Part shown: in pieces, positions 8,749-19,845 of the stretch
How the letters are laid out: each line of letters opens with the position of its first letter
Numbering within the stretch: the first letter of the stretch is position 1
NCBI RefSeq assembly: GCF_905171765.1
Contig: NC_053389.1
Coordinates: 404,164,645-404,228,644, forward strand
DNA from: Bufo bufo
Taxonomy: Eukaryota; Chordata; Amphibia; Anura; Bufonidae
Direction of reading: 5' to 3'
Length of the DNA stretch: 64,000 nt
Translations under genes and position numbers: made by a program
Notes under the pieces: generated by a model
Seen by the model: only the letters and a program-made list of their open reading frames with translations
Databases searched by the model: none
What the model was told of the DNA's origin: nothing

Positions 8749-11694
8749 CTAGTAGCTATAGCCTGTAATATTATTAAGCTCCAGAAATACGTCCAGGCCC
8801 CTCTTGAATTCCTTTATTGTACTCACCATCACCACCTCCTCAGGCAGAGAGTTCCATAGTCTCACTGCTCTTACCGTAAAGAATCCTCTTCTATGTTTGT
8901 GTACAAACCTTCTTTCCTCCAGACGCAGAGGATGTCCCCTCGTCACAGTCACAGTCCTGGGGATAAATAGCTGATGGGATAGATCTCTGTACTGACCCCT
9001 GATATATTTATACATATTAATTAGATCTCCCCTCAGTCGTCTTTTTTCTAAAGTGAATAACCCTAATTTTGATAATCTTTCAGGGTACTGTAGTTGCCCC
9101 ATTCCAGTTATTACTTTAGTTGCCCTCCTCTGAACCCTCTCTAGCTCTGCTGTGTCTGCCTTGTTTACAGGAGCCCAGAACTGTACACAGTACTCCATGT
9201 GTGGTCTGACTAGCGATTTGTAAAGTGGTAGGACTATGTTCATATCACGGGAATCTATGCCCCTTTTGATGCAACCCATTATCTTGTTGGCCTTGGCAGC
9301 AGCTGCCTGACACTGGTTTTTGCTGTTTAGTTTGCTGTTTATTAAAATTCCTAGATCCTTTTCCATGTCAGTGTTACCGAGTGTTTTACCATTTAGTATG
9401 TACGGGTGACTTGCATTTTTCCTTCCCATGTGCATAACCTTACATTTATCAGTGTTAAACCTCATCTGCCACTTATCTGCCCAAGCCTCCAATCTATCCA
9501 GATCCCTCTGTAGTAGTATACTGTCCTCATCAGTGTAAATTACTTTACACAGTTTAGTGTCATCTGCGAAAATTGATACTTTACTATGCAAGCCTTCTAC
9601 AAGATCATTAATAAATATATTGAAGAGAATAGGGCCCAATACTGACCCCTGAGGTACTCCGCTAGTGACAGTGACCCAATCTGAGTGTGTACCGTTAATA
9701 ACCACCCTCTGTTTTCTATCACTCAGCCAGTTACTTACCCACATACAGATGTTTTCTCCCAGTCCGAGCATTCTCATTTTATATACTAACCTTTTATGCG
9801 GTACAGTGTCAAATGCTTTGGAGAAGTCCAGATATACGATATCCATTGATTCGCCGCTGTCAAGTCTAGAACTTACCTCCTCATAGAAACTGATTAAATT
9901 AGTTTGACATGACCGATCCCTCACGAAGCCATGCTGATATGGCGTTATTTGCTTATTTCCGTTGAGATGCTCTAATATAGCATCTCTCAGAAAACCTTCA
10001 AACAGTTTACCCACAACAGATGTTAAACTTACCGGCCTATAGTTTCCAGGCTCTGTTTTTGGCCCCTTTTTGAATATTGGCACCACATATGCCACGCGCC
10101 AATCCTGTGGGACATTCCCTGTCAGTATAGAGTCTGCAAATATCAGAAATAAGGGTCTGGCTATGACATTACTCAATTCCTTTAGGATACGGGGGTGTAT
10201 GCCATCCGGTCCTGGCGATTTGTCTATTTTAGTCTTTTTAAGTCGCTGATGTACTTCTTCCTGGGTCAGACAGGACACTTTTAATGGGGAATTTATATTT
10301 GCATTCTGCATGTCATCTGACAATTTATTTTCCTCAGTGAATACATTGGAGAAAAAAATATTTAACAGCTTTGCTTTCTCCTCGTCGCTCTCTGCGACTC
10401 CCCCCTCATTACTCTTTGAAGGGCCAACACCTTCAGATTTATACTTTTTAACATTTATATAATTGAAGAACATTTTAGGGTTAGTTTTACTCTCTTTGGC
10501 AATTAATCTCTCGGTCTCTAGTTTGGCCGCTTTTATTTGTTTTTTACATGTTCTGTTTTTTTCCTTATAGTTTTTCAGTGCTTCCGTGCTACCCTCCTGT
10601 TTTAGTGTTTTATATGCTTTCTTTTTGTCATTTATTGCTTTCTTTACAGTTCTGTTTATCCACATTGGTTTCTTTTTGTTCCTTAACCTTTTATTACCAT
10701 ACGGTATGTACCTCTCACAATGAGATTTTAGGATGTTTTTAAAGATATCCCATTTTGTGTCTGTATTTGTGAGGACTTTGTCCCAGTTAGTTTGGCCTAT
10801 GGCCTCTCTTAGTTGGCTAAATTTAGCTTTTTTGAAGTTTGGTATTTTTGTTCCTCCCTGTAGAAACGCTCTTTTGAATGATAATTGGAAGGTTATTACT
10901 TTATGGTCACTATTTACCAGGTGTCCCCCAACCGGCACGTCTGTTGTTCTGTCAGGTCTATTGGTTAATACTAAGTCCAGTATGGCCGTCCCTCTAGTCG
11001 GGTCCTGAACCAGTTGGGAGAGGTAATTGTCTTTGATTATTGCCAAGAACCTGTTTCCTTCATGAGATGTACAAGTTTCAGTTTCCCAGTCTATATCTGG
11101 GTAGTTGAAGTCCCCCATAATAACCACCTCATTATGATTTGCCGCCTCGTCTATCTCGTTTAGTAGTAGATTTTCTGTGGACTCTGGTATATTAGGTGGT
11201 TTATAGTAAACTCCTATTAGTAATTTATTGTTGTTTTTAGCTCCATGTATCTCTACCCATAGTGACTCCACATGTTCATGTCCCTCACTTATATCTTCTC
11301 GGACTGTGGGCTTTAGACAGGACTTTATATAAAGGCAGACCCCTCCCCCTCTCCGGTTTTGACGATCCTTTCTAAACAGACTGTAAGCTTGTACATTAAC
11401 TGCCCAGTCATAGCTATCATCCAGCCATGTCTCAGTTATTCCCACTATGTCATAGTCCTCCTCACACATCACTAATTCCAGTTCACCAGTTTTATTAGTC
11501 AGGCTTCTGGCATTAGTATACATACATTTGAGAGGTTTATGTATATTTTTTACCCTACACCTTTCCTTCTGAACTGTTCTAGTCCCTCCTTCCATTCCTC
11601 CCCCATTCTTATTACCTTGCCCCCGGTCTCTATCTGCACTATCTTCCCCTCCTATAACGTAATTACCCTCCCCCCCAGTCCCTAGTTTAAACAC
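8749..11694 (-). CDS. CR1-2 ORF2: endonuclease-reverse transcriptase, intact 981 codons
   Basis: The protein has an AP-like endonuclease at about residues 55-275 (YTNARSLTNK, GITETWLDDS, GVYYKPP, IMGDFNYPDIDW, NSDHKVI). A linker rich in Lys follows, then a reverse transcriptase at about 490-760 (YRPVSLTSVVGKLFE, YLDFSKAFDTVPH, GVPQGSVLGPILFN, FADDTK near residue 707) and a conserved C-terminal region. The length fits CR1 ORF2. No stop or frameshift is present, unlike its CR1-1 host. The first Met is taken as the start, but the first 50 residues are weakly conserved and overlap the end of ORF1. The protein would nick target DNA and prime cDNA synthesis there. The element lacks its 5' UTR, so it is probably not self-mobile. 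Confidence 0.93.
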   Translation of the reverse strand: MFKLGTGGEGNYVIGGEDSADRDRGQGNKNGGGMEGGTRTVQKERCRVKNIHKPLKCMYTNARSLTNKTGELELVMCEEDYDIVGITETWLDDSYDWAVNVQAYSLFRKDRQNRRGGGVCLYIKSCLKPTVREDISEGHEHVESLWVEIHGAKNNNKLLIGVYYKPPNIPESTENLLLNEIDEAANHNEVVIMGDFNYPDIDWETETCTSHEGNRFLAIIKDNYLSQLVQDPTRGTAILDLVLTNRPDRTTDVPVGGHLVNSDHKVITFQLSFKRAFLQGGTKIPNFKKAKFSQLREAIGQTNWDKVLTNTDTKWDIFKNILKSHCERYIPYGNKRLRNKKKPMWINRTVKKAINDKKKAYKTLKQEGSTEALKNYKEKNRTCKKQIKAAKLETERLIAKESKTNPKMFFNYINVKKYKSEGVGPSKSNEGGVAESDEEKAKLLNIFFSNVFTEENKLSDDMQNANINSPLKVSCLTQEEVHQRLKKTKIDKSPGPDGIHPRILKELSNVIARPLFLIFADSILTGNVPQDWRVAYVVPIFKKGPKTEPGNYRPVSLTSVVGKLFEGFLRDAILEHLNGNKQITPYQHGFVRDRSCQTNLISFYEEVSSRLDSGESMDIVYLDFSKAFDTVPHKRLVYKMRMLGLGENICMWVSNWLSDRKQRVVINGTHSDWVTVTSGVPQGSVLGPILFNIFINDLVEGLHSKVSIFADDTKLCKVIYTDEDSILLQRDLDRLEAWADKWQMRFNTDKCKVMHMGRKNASHPYILNGKTLGNTDMEKDLGILINSKLNSKNQCQAAAAKANKIMGCIKRGIDSRDMNIVLPLYKSLVRPHMEYCVQFWAPVNKADTAELERVQRRATKVITGMGQLQYPERLSKLGLFTLEKRRLRGDLINMYKYIRGQYRDLSHQLFIPRTVTVTRGHPLRLEERRFVHKHRRGFFTVRAVRLWNSLPEEVVMVSTIKEFKRGLDVFLELNNITGYSY

Positions 11695-12052
11695 TCCTCC
11701 AACCTTATAGCCATCTTTCTCCCCAGCACAGCTGCCCCTTCCCCATTGAGGTGCAGCCCGTCCCTATGATAGAGCCTGTAGCCGATAGAAAAATCGGCCC
11801 AGTTCTCCAGGAACCCAAACCCCTCCTTCCTACACCAGTTCTTGAGCCACTTGTTAATCTCCCTAATCTCCCATTGCCTTTCTTGTGTGGCTCGTGGTAC
11901 AGGCAGTATTTCGGAAAATACTACCTTTGAGGTCCTTGCTTTTGACCTAAATCCCTGAAATCATTTTTAAGGACTCTCCACCTACCTCTAACTTTGTCAT
12001 TGGTTCCGATATGGACCATGACCGCTGGATCGTCTCCAGCCCCTCCCAGTAA
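11675..12052 (-). pseudogene. CR1-2 ORF1 remnant with GDSL/SGNH esterase motifs
   Basis: The minus strand encodes VMVHIGTNDK, then after a frame change SKVVFSEILPVPRA, INKWLKNWCRKEGFGFLENW and DGLHLNGEG. GTND and DGLHL are the block III and block V motifs of SGNH hydrolases. An esterase domain in ORF1 is known from CR1 LINEs. The nucleophile Ser block would lie upstream of 12052 and was lost by 5' truncation. One frameshift near 11930 breaks the rest. Its 3' end abuts the start of ORF2. Confidence 0.8.
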
Positions 12053-12569
12053 ACTAGATCCCAAGCTTTCCCCTACAGTAATATCAGATACCAAATTCCC
12101 ATTTGTGAATACGAAATCTAAAATGGCCTCCTTCTGGGTTGGCTCCTCCACTACTTGCTGTAGAGATAATCCCAGTAGGGAATTTAGAATATCCGTACTC
12201 TTGGCAGAACTAGCTATTTTGGTTTTCCAGTTTACATCTGGAAGATGGAAGTCTCCCATAATGATAACTTCCCCCTTCAATGTCATTTTAGCTATTTCCT
12301 CAACTAGTAGATCATCTAATTCTTTGACTTGGTAGGTGGTCTATATATAACACCTACACGAGTTACCTTATGATTATCAAGCTGCAAGGTAACCCAAACT
12401 GACTCTAAATTGTTCTCGCTAACTTGTATCAAATTAGATTTTATGCTATCTTTCACATACAGGGCCACCCCTCCCCCCTTCTTGCCTTCTCTGTCTTTCC
12501 TGTATAGAGAGAACCCTGGTATTGATATATCCCAGTCATTACTCCCCTTGAACCACGTCTCAGTAACAG
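12053..12569 (-). pseudogene. CR1-1 ORF2, endonuclease part
   Basis: The minus strand shows TETWFKGSNDW, GGGVALYVKDSI, RVGVIYRPP and VIIMGDFHLPDVNW, then FVFTNGNLVSDITVGESLG. These are AP-endonuclease blocks with the same order as residues 90-270 of CR1-2 ORF2. It starts abruptly at TETW, next to hAT-A sequence encoding FTSDEWA, which marks the 5' junction at about 12569. A frame change lies near 12300. Confidence 0.85.
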
Positions 12570-14497
12570 CCCACTCATCGCTTGTGAAGAGCGGCAGCTG
12601 ACTGCAAAGGGGATGACTATGTTGCAGCTGGTATTCCACTACTGCACTCTGTGAAATGTTCAGTTCCAGCGCGTGCTCGTGTCGCACAACAGTCAGTGAG
12701 CTGGCAATTGCAAGTGTTGCCAGAATGGTGGCAGCTAGAGATGACTTTTGGAAATGGGCACACACTCCGTGCACCTTCACTAGTAGCTCAGGCAAATTGG
12801 GGTAGGTCTTGAGAGACCGCTGAACCACTAAGTTTAACACGTGGGCTAGGCATGGTATGTGTGTGAGCTTGCGAGCTCCAAAGCCGCCACCAAGTTATGG
12901 CCATTATCAGACACAACTATGTCTGGTTGTAGGTTGAGTGGCGAGAGCCACAGCTCAGTCTGGTCCCTTATACCCTGCCACAGCTTTGTGGTGGTGTGCT
13001 GTTTGCCACCTAAGCAAATAAGTTTCAGCACGGCCTGTCGCCGCTTCCCCACTGCAGTGCTACACTGCTTCCAGTCGCTGACTGGTGCTGCAAGATGACA
13101 ATTCAGAGGTGAAAGTAGAGGAGGAGAAGGGGGGGGGGTTGCAGCCACTAATGTAGGTGGTGGCGGAAATCCTGATGGAAGTAGGGCCTGCAATCCTATG
13201 AATATGACTTGCTCCCGGTCTCCACAATGTTCACCCAGTGTGCCGTCAGGGAAATGTAGCGTCCCTGGCCACAAGCACTTGTCCATGTGTCAGTTGTTAA
13301 GTGGACCTTCCCAATAACTGCGTTGGTCAGGGCACAGGTGATGTTACGGGACACATGCTGGTGAAAGGCGGGGATGGCACACCGAGCAAAATAGTGGAGG
13401 CTGGGGACTCAGTAACGAGGGACGGCCACCACCATCAGGCTGCGGAAAGCCTCAGTGTCCACAAGCCTAAATGGCATCATTTCCAGAGCCAGCAATTTGG
13501 AAAGGTGCGCATTTAGTGCTATGGCCTGTGGGTGGGTGGCTGGGTATTTGCACTTTTGTTCAGAGGCCTGAGGTATGGACAACTGTATGCTGCACTGGGA
13601 CACAGAAGTGGATGTGCTAGCTGATGGTGCTTGTGAAGGTCCAGGTGCAGAGCGGGAGGCATCCGGGCCTATGTCTTGGATAGAGGATTGGCCAGCACGT
13701 AACACAGGGGAAGAGGAGGCAGTGGTGTGAACCGCAGACGTCGATTGTGGACCCAGGCATTTGCCCACCTATTAGGGTGCTTTGATACCATGTGGCAGAC
13801 TATGCTGGTGGTGGTGAGGTTGCTAGTGTTCACGCCCCTGCTCATTTTGGTATGGCACAGGTTGTAAATGACAATTATTTTATGGTCCACACTTTCATAA
13901 AAAAAAGCGCCAGACTGCGGAACACCTGCTCCTTGGCAAGGGAGATTTCCGAAAGAGGGTGCTCCCGGGAACAGATGTGGGCCTTTTTGGTGTGGCCCGC
14001 CTTCTGCCTTTTCCAACCCCACTACCTCTTCCAGCCTGTTGCTGTGCTACGGATCCCTCCACCTCAGTACTGCTGTCCTCGCTCGGCTTGCCACCTTCCC
14101 AGGTTAGGTCAGTGATTTCATCGTCCACCACCTGCTCTTCCACTTCCTCACTCTGGTAATCCTGACTTGTTGATCTAAGAACAACCTCACTTATTGACAA
14201 CTGTGTCTCATCCTCATCATCAACCTCTTCAGACACTAATTGCGGTTGACTTATTGGCAAATGTGTCTCATCATCTACATCATCCACCTCGTGAAACACT
14301 AATTGCCGTTCCCCACCACCATCTTCTTCTGACTGTGGATGCTCAAGAGTTTTGAAATAAGGGAACAAGATCTCCTCATGTCCCTCTTCAAGCAGGCGAG
14401 AGGCCCAAATTAAGGAATTGCAAGGAAAAGAGCTTCTCTGAATATCCGAGTGTGGGATCACTTGTTTGCAAAGACTCTCCATCAGCAGCACGGCCAC
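12570..14497 (-). pseudogene. hAT-A transposase, N-terminal and middle fragment
   Basis: From the N-terminus: an acidic region with repeated Glu/Asp clusters (14100-14380), KGRRRATPKRPTS, the start of a BED zinc finger (SAVWRFFL near 13895, followed by remnants to about 13800), IQLSIPQASEQKCKYPATHP and LSKLLALEMMPFRLVDTEAF (13460-13560), VVSDNGHNLVAALELAS (about 12890) and MLNLVVQRSLKTYPNLPELL (12780-12840). This order matches hAT-C and hAT-P. The reading frame changes several times, and the first catalytic DTW segment (expected around 13270-13310) is poorly preserved. It ends at FTSDEWA where CR1-1 begins. Confidence 0.82.
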
Positions 14498-14712
14498 TTC
14501 CCCGTCCCTTACTGCTTGCCTTCCGCATATTAAATGGTATATATGCTTGCAAGTATGTCACTCGTGCAGTAGTGCAGGTTTTGTAAGTGTATGTGCAAAT
14601 AAATTTGACTGAATATCACTGATATTTAGAATGAGCAAACGTTATACAGGAGATGTAGCACAGGTAATGTCGCTGACACAAGCAGCGAAAAAATTTGATT
14701 GAATGTCACTGA
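14498..14712. repeat. hAT-A 90-bp minisatellite, part left of hAT-P
   Basis: About one and a half units with the pattern tgtcactgatattt...gttatac.ggagatgtagc lie here, upstream of the hAT-A coding region. The array resumes at 20129 after the inserted hAT-P. Confidence 0.8.
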
Positions 14713-15244
14713 TAGGGATGAGCGAACCCGAACTGTATAGTTCGGGTTCGTACCAAATTTTGGGGTGTCCGTTAGACACGGACCCGAACCCGAACATTTT
14801 CGTAAAAGTCCGGGTTCGGGTTCAGTGTTCGGCGCTTTCTTGGCGCTTTTTGAAAGTCTGCAAAGCAGCCAATCAACAAGCGACATACTACTTGCCCCAA
14901 GAGGCCATCACAGCCTTGCCTACTATTGGCATGGCTGTGATTGGCCAGTGCAGCATGTGACCCAGCCTCTATATAAGCTTGGGTCACGTAGCGCTGCACG
15001 TCACTCTGCTGATTCAAGCATAGGGAGAGGTTGCAGCTGCGACGTTAGGGCGAGATTAGGCAGATTAACTCCTCCAAAAAGACTTCATTCTGTGATCGAT
15101 CTGCAGCTGTGGATCATTGAAGTGCTAATAACGACTTGCTCACTTTTTTGAGGCTGCCCAGAGCGTTTTTAGATCACTTTTTTCTGGGGTGATCGGCGGC
15201 CATTTTGTGACTTGTGGTGCGCCAGCACAAGCTATCACCAAGTG

Positions 15245-15560
15245 TATTTAACCATCAATAGTGTGGTTATTTTGTGCTATATCCTACATCAGCTGCAGGC
15301 TGAGCCTGTGTCACCGAAGTGCATTTAACCATCAAAAGTCTGGTTATTTTTTGGCCATATACTACATCAGCTGCAGGCTGAGCCTGTGTCACCGAAGTGC
15401 ATTTAACCATCAACAGTCTGGTTATTTTTTGGCCATATACTACATCTGGTGCAGGCTGAGCCTGTGTCACCCAAGTGCATTTAACCATCAATAGTGTGGT
15501 TATTTTTTGGCCATATACTACATCAGGGGCAAGTTGAGCCTACTACATCAGGGGCAAGTT
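15245..15560. repeat. 78-bp minisatellite in the 5' region of hAT-P
   Basis: About four units begin with tttaaccatca (15247, 15325, 15403 and 15481). Each contains ctggttatttt, catatactacatca and gcaggctgagcctgtgtcac. Spacing is 77-78 bp. A shortened fifth repeat (tactacatcaggggcaagtt, twice) closes the array. Confidence 0.9.
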
Positions 15561-15596
15561 GAGCCTGTCACCCAGCGCCTAAAAAATAGACCTGAC

Positions 15597-16015
15597 ATTT
15601 CTATTCAACCAAATCTGTACTGTTTTAGCTGGTCAAGTTATTTGTAGTGACCGTCAAAGCACACTTTTTGTTAAGGGTTGAAAAACTATTCCCAAATTTG
15701 CCATTCTCAAAATAACTAGTTTCTGGTATATGAGGCCTACTTGAAATCTATCCCAAAAAGGATATCTTACATTGAAGGTGCTGATAGTGTCATTCATAAA
15801 AACCTAAGACACACGCTACCGTGCAGATAGAAGTCTGATTCTGTGATTAAACCTATACCTGTCACACAGCGCAAAAAAACAAAACAGGCCTGACATTTCT
15901 ATTCAACCAAATCTGTACTGTTTTAGCTGGTCAAGTTATTTGTAGTGACCGTAAAAGCACACTTTTTGTTCTGGGTTGAAAAACTATTCCCAAATTAGCC
16001 ATTCTCAAAATTGTG
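15597..16015. repeat. Direct duplication of about 115 bp in hAT-P leader
   Basis: The block from ctattcaaccaaatctgtac to cattctcaaaa occurs at 15599-15712 and again at 15899-16012 with few differences, separated by about 185 bp. It ends a few bases before the transposase start codon. Confidence 0.88.
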
Positions 16016-16028
16016 GTGAACGGGAACA

Positions 16029-18540
16029 ATGAGGAAAACATCCAATAAGGGACGCGGACGTGGACATGGTCGTGGTGGTGTTAGTGGACCCTCTGGTGCC
16101 AGGCACCTGCATGCAAAGCATGAACTGCAGTGGAGTAAACACCTTAAAAACAAGGAAGTCACTCAGGCTCCCCCTGCTACCTCTTCTGCTGCTGCCGCCT
16201 CGGCCTCTTCTTGCTGCCGCCTCGGCCTCTTCTGCTGCTGCTGCCGCCTCGGCCTCTTCCTCCGCCTCTGGAGGAACGTTGGCACCTGCCGCCCAGCAAA
16301 CATGGGATGTACCACCAACACCACCACCTGCGTCACCAAGCATCTCAGCCATGTCACACGGCAGCGTTCAGCTCTCCATCTCACAAACATTTGAGAGCAA
16401 GCGTAAATTCCCACCTAGCCACCCTCGATCCCTGGCCCTGAATGCCAGCATTTCTAAACTACTGGCCTATGAAATGCTGTCATTTAGGCTGGTGGACACA
16501 CAAAGCTTCAAACAGCTCATGTCACTTGCTGTCCCACAGTATGTTGTTCCCAGCCGCCACTACTTCTCCAAGAGAGCCGTGCTTTCCCTGCACAACCAAG
16601 TGTCCGATAAAATCAAGTGTGCACTGCGCAACGCCATCTGTGGCAAGGTCCACCTAACCACAGATACGTGGACCAGTAAGCACGGCCAGGGACGCTATAT
16701 CTCCCTAACTGCACACTGGGTAAATGTAGTGGCGGCTGGGCCCCAGGCGGAGAGCTGTTTGGCGCACGTCCTTCCGCCACCAAGGATCGCAGGGCAACAT
16801 TCTTTGCCTCCTGTCTCCTCCTACTCAGCTTCCTCCTCCTCTTCTTCCACCTGCTCATCCAGTCAGCCACACACCTTCACCACCAACTTCAGCACAGCCC
16901 GGGGTAAACGTCAGCAGGCCACAGGAGTTGTGGCGGGGTATAGAACAACAGACCGACGAGTGGTTGCTGCCGGTGAACCTCAAGCCCGGCCTGGTGGTGT
17001 GCGATAATGGGCGAAATCTCGTTGCAGCTCTGGGACTAGCCGGTTTGACGCACATCCCTTGCCTGGCGCATGTGCTGAATTTGGTGGTGCAGAAGTTCAT
17101 TCGCAACTACCCCGACATGTCAGAGCTGCTGCATAAAGTGCAGGCCGTCTCTGTTCGCGCTTCCGGCGTTCACACCCTGCCGCTGCTCGCCTGTCTGCGC
17201 TACAGCGTAACTTCGGCCTTCCCGCTCACCGCCTCATATGCGACGTACCCACCAGGTGGAACTCCACCTTGCATATGCTGGACAGACTGTGCGAGCAGCA
17301 GCAGGCCATAGTGGAGTTTCAGCTGCAGCACGCACGGGTCAGTCGCACTGCGGATCAGACACACTTCACCACCAATGACTGGGCCTCCATGCGAGACCTG
17401 TGTGCCCTGTTGCGTTGTTTCGAGTACTCCACCAACATGGCCAGTGGCGATGACGCCGTTATCAGCGTTACAATACCACTTCTATGTCTCCTTGAGAAAA
17501 CACTTAGGGCGATGATGGTAGAGGAGGTGGCCCAGGAGGAAGAGGAGGAAGAGGGGTAATTTTAAGCACTTTCAGGCCAGTCTCTTCAAAGTGACTCAGA
17601 GGGAGTTTTTTTGCAACACCAGAGGCCAGGTACAAATGTGGCCAGACAGGGCCCACTACTGGAGGACGAAGAGGACGAGGATAAGGAGGAGGTGGAGGAG
17701 GATGAGGATGAAGCATGTTCACAGCGGGGTGGCATCCAAAGCAGCTCGGGCCCATCACTGGTGCGTGGCTGGGGGGAAACACAGGACGATGACGATACGC
17801 CTCCCACAGAGGACAGCTTGTCCTTACCTCTGGGCAGCCTGGCACACATGAGCGACTACATGCTGCAGTGCCTGAGCAACGACAGCAGAGTTGCCCACAT
17901 TTTAACGTGTGCGGACTACTGGGTTGCCACCCTGCTGGATCCCCGGTACAAAGACAATGTGCCCACCTTACTTCCTACACTGGAGCGTGATAGGAAGATG
18001 CGCGAGTACAAGCGCACAATGGTAGACGCGCTACTGAGAGCATTCCCAAATGTCACAGGGGAACCAGTGGAAGCCCAAGGCGAAGGCAGAGGAGGAGCAA
18101 GAGGTCGCCAACGCAGCTGTGTCACGCCCAGCTCCTCTGAGGGCAAGGTTAGCATGGCAGAGATGTGGAAAAGTTTTGTCAACACGCCACAGCTAACTGC
18201 ACCACCACCTGATACGGAACGTGTTAGCAGGAGGCAACATTTCACTAACATGGTGGAACAGTACCTGTGCACACCCCTCCAAGTACTGACTGATGGTTCG
18301 GCCCCATTCAACTTCTGGGTCTCCAAAATGTCCACGTGGCCAGAGCTAGCCTTTTATGCCTTGGAGGTGCTGGCCTGCCCGGCGGCCAGCGTTTTGTCTG
18401 AACGTGTATTCAGCACGGCAGGGGGCGTCATTACAGACAAACGCAGCCGCCTGTCTACAGCCAATGTGGACAAGCTGACGTTCATAAAAATGAACCAGGC
18501 ATGGATCCCACAGGACTTGTCCATCCCTTGTGCAGATTAG
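16029..18540 (+). pseudogene. hAT-P transposase, frameshifted
   Basis: The start at 16029 gives a basic Gly/Arg stretch (RGRGHGRGG). After a frame change, a Ser/Ala-rich region leads into VQLSISQTFESKRKFPPSHP and HLTTDTWTSKHGQGRYI, whose Asp (near 16660) is the expected first catalytic residue. Further frames hold VVCDNGRNLVAALG and PCLAHVLNLVVQ (17000-17090), NDWASMRDLCALLRCFE, an acidic run, DYWVATLLDPRYKD and the dimerisation region ACPAASVLSERVFSTAGG (18370-18430), ending at 18540. At least four frame changes and a stop near 17557 break it. No BED zinc finger is visible, so an N-terminal part may also be missing. Confidence 0.9.
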
Positions 18541-18639
18541 ATATTAACTACCTCCCCTTAACAATATATTATTCTACTCCAGGGCACTTTCTTATTCAAT
18601 ACTATTTTTAATTTCATTTTACCATTATATTGCGGGGCA

Positions 18640-19845
18640 ACCCAAAGTTGAATGAACCTCTCCTCTGTCTGGGTGCCGGGGCCTAAATGTCTGACAGTGG
18701 CCTGTTCCAGTGGTGGGTGACGTGAAGCCTGATTCTCTGCTATGACATGAAGACAGATTCTGTGCTGACATAAGGCCAGATTCTCTGTTACGGGACCTCT
18801 CTCCTCTGCCTGGGTGCCTGGGCCTAAATGTGTGACAGTGGCCTGTTCCAGTGATGGGTGACGTGAAGCCTGATTCTCTGCTATGACATGAAGACTGATT
18901 CTGCGCTGACATAAGGCCAGATTCTCTGTTAAAGGGACCTCTCTCCTCTGCCTGGGTGCCTGGGCCTAAATGAGTGACAGTGGCCTGTTCCAGTGGTGGG
19001 TGACGTGAAGCCTGATTCTCTGCTATGACATGAAGACAGATTCTGTGCTGACATAAGGCCAGATTCTCTGTTACGGGACCTCTCTCCTCTGCCTGGGTGC
19101 CTGGGCCTAAATGTGTGACAGTGGCCTGTTCCAGTGGTGGGTGACGTGAAGCCTGATTCTCTGCTATGACATGAAGACTGATTCTGCGCTGACATAAGGC
19201 CAGATTCTCTGTTACGGGACCTCTCTCCTCTGCCTGGGTGCCTGGGCCTAAATGTGTGACAGTGGCCTGTTCCAGTGGTGGGTGACGTGAAGCCTGATTC
19301 TCTGCTATGACATGAAGACTGATTCTGTGCTGACATAAGGCCAGATTCTTCTGTTACGGGACCTCTCTCATCTGCCTGGGTCTAAATGTGTGACAGTGGC
19401 CTTTTCCAGTGGTGGGTGACGTGAAGCCTGATACTCTGCTATGACATGAAGACAGATTCTGCGCTGACATAAGGCCATATTCTCTGTTACGGGACCTCTC
19501 TCCTCTGCCTGGGTGCCTGGGCCTAAATGTGTGACAGTGGCCTGTTCCAGTGGTGGGTGACGTGAAGCCTGATTCTCTGCTATGACATGAAGTCAGATTC
19601 TGTGCTGACATAAGGCCAGATTCTCTGTTACGGGACCTCTCTCCTCTGTCTGGGTGCCGGGGCCTAAATATGTGACAGTGGCCTGTTCCAGTGGTGGGTG
19701 ACATGAAGCCAGATTCTCTGCTATGGCATGAAGAGACTGATTCTCTGCTGACATGAAGCCAGATTCTTTGCTATGGCATGAAGAGACTGATTCTCTGCTG
19801 ACGTGAAGCCAGATTCTCTGCTATGGGACCTCTGTCCAATTGATA
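18640..19845. repeat. 141-bp minisatellite in the 3' region of hAT-P
   Basis: About eight units follow the pattern gggacctctctcctctgcc, gggcctaaatg, gtgacagtggcctgttccag, gacgtgaagcctgattctc and gacataaggccagattctct. Unit starts near 18791, 18932, 19072 and 19213 give a period of 141 bp. The last part degenerates into shorter gacatgaag/gactgattctctgctg repeats. It lies between the transposase stop and the 3' subterminal TTCGGG repeats. Confidence 0.93.

Larger units (their letters stand above)
8544..12052 (-). mobile_element. CR1-2: CR1 LINE inserted in CR1-1, intact ORF2
   Basis: The 3' end has the tail acatagtaacatagtaacat (8544 onward, plus strand). The 5' end is truncated inside ORF1 at 12052. 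A 4-bp duplication, acta, flanks it (8540-8543 and 12053-12056). Removing the element and one acta restores the CR1-1 reading frame through the endonuclease motif SDHQ, which fixes both boundaries. The element is 3509 bp. Confidence 0.9.
6349..12569 (-). mobile_element. CR1-1: CR1-clade LINE, 5' truncated, split by a second CR1
   Basis: The element is made of 12053-12569 (endonuclease part) and 6349-8543 (rest of ORF2 and 3' UTR). The 3' end carries a short CTATGTTT repeat, shown on the plus strand as agaaacatagaaacatag (6350-6367), typical of amphibian CR1. The 5' end begins inside the endonuclease motif TETW. No clear target duplication is seen, as is common for 5'-truncated CR1. The second CR1 (8544-12052) lies within its endonuclease coding region. 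Confidence 0.88.

Noticed and set aside
15261..15494. ORFs on both strands with repeated LSLCHRSAFNHQ-like peptides
   Set aside because: They are artefacts of the 78-bp array (also divisible by three) and are open on both strands.
18625..19704. Minus-strand ORFs repeating a peptide such as SSCHSRESGFTSPTTGTGH
   Set aside because: They arise from a 141-bp array, whose period is a multiple of three, within the 3' region of hAT-P. There is no start context, family or conserved domain.
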